Notes under the pieces: model-generated
Told to the model about the DNA's origin: nothing
The model's database searches: none
What the model saw: only the letters and a program-made list of their open reading frames with translations
Position numbers and translations under genes: made by a program
In this document: piece after piece, positions 60,345 to 60,626 of the stretch
Position numbering within the stretch: the stretch's first letter is position 1
Layout of the letters: every line of letters begins with the position of its first letter
DNA from: an uncultured Fibrobacter sp.
GTDB lineage: Bacteria; Fibrobacterota; Fibrobacteria; Fibrobacterales; Fibrobacteraceae
Length of the DNA: 60,626 nucleotides
Assembly: GCA_934691725.1 (NCBI GenBank)
Contig: CAKUTF010000014.1
Span: 1-60,626, forward strand
Reading direction: 5' to 3'

Positions 60345-60626
60345 TGATTCGTTGATAGCCGAGAGTTGGTAGAAATCAGGAAACAGGCTTCAGTTGCTAG
60401 TGGCTAGATTAGAGCTTAGTTGAGATAATTAAGGGAACAGGGACTAGGGAGTAGGGATTAGTATCGGAGCGTGTTCAGAACAGAGAACTTCGTGCTGAGA
60501 GCCTGGTTGAGAGAAATCAGAAAAAAGGACTCAGGAAATCAGTGAGAGCGGGACGCGGGGGACTTTTAGCGAACTGTATAGGGATCAGGGAGAAGGGAAT
60601 AGGGATTAGACTGCTGAGCGAACCGT
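60345..60626. repeat. Mosaic intergenic repeat block 9, cut by the window end
   Basis: Words of the family continue to the window end: AAATCAGGAAACAGGCTTC, AGAGCTTAGTTGAGA, AGGGACTAGGGAGTAGGGATTAG, CAGTGAGAGCGGGACGCGGG and TAGCGAACTGTA. Module order is reverse-complement. No gene supported. Confidence 0.82.

Overview
The window looks like a chromosomal piece of a Fibrobacter-type bacterium (Fibrobacterota). This is an inference from content: several poly-serine lipoproteins, a family 5 endoglucanase with a serine-rich linker and a C-terminal tail resembling type IX secretion sorting domains, PorV/FadL-like outer-membrane barrels, glycogen-type GH57 chemistry, and Gram-negative envelope genes. 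Almost all genes are GC-moderate housekeeping or envelope genes in tight operons with 1-4 base overlaps. One tRNA-Glu(CTC) is present. I see no rRNA, CRISPR array, transposase or integrase.

Layout. 0.6-5 kb: gpmI, a lipoprotein, a radical SAM protein and an RRM protein. 5-7.6 kb: thrC with a fused SpmA-SpmB protein. 7.7-13.1 kb: a four-gene unit of lipoprotein, outer-membrane barrel, DUF4912 protein and GH57 branching enzyme. 13.4-16.2 kb: lexA with a readable promoter and putative operators, a membrane protein, tRNA-Glu and a repeat-bearing lipoprotein. 17-19 kb: guaB and slyD. 19.2-26 kb: an AT-richer accessory island holding an AAA ATPase, a Toprim/DUF4276-like partner with a probable frameshift, degenerate duplicated DNA, a structured RNA-like locus, and a type III restriction-modification pair whose target-recognition segment has foreign base composition. 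26-33 kb: a lipoprotein, an RluA-type pseudouridine synthase, an FAD dehydrogenase, a FecR-domain protein, then a small protein, ybeY and a CorC-like protein. 34-38 kb: a lipoprotein and a PBP4-DUF1460 fusion downstream of aroA. 39-46.6 kb: a thioesterase, then the polysaccharide cluster rfbABC, wzb, a wzc-like gene with a damaged Walker A, and manC. 46.6-51.5 kb: a small membrane protein, a triple-FKBP protein, an anchored protein, a barrel with an inserted beta-propeller, and queH. 52-60 kb: the cellulase, mnmA-dapF, and a chorismate mutase, tyrA, degenerate EPSP-synthase-like, nadK operon.

The strongest unexplained signal is a family of mosaic intergenic repeats filling nine gene-less stretches. 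They share word modules in a largely conserved order, occur in both orientations, and carry hairpins whose stems differ from copy to copy but stay self-complementary around a nearly constant TCAAG/CTTGA loop. They abut or supply the stop codons of several genes. Other points worth a second look are a 197-base duplication behind gpmI enclosing a multi-hairpin insert, the RNA-like locus with a competing terminator ahead of the type III methylase, an EPSP-synthase paralogue lacking the catalytic motifs, and the Reg_prop propeller inside an outer-membrane barrel.
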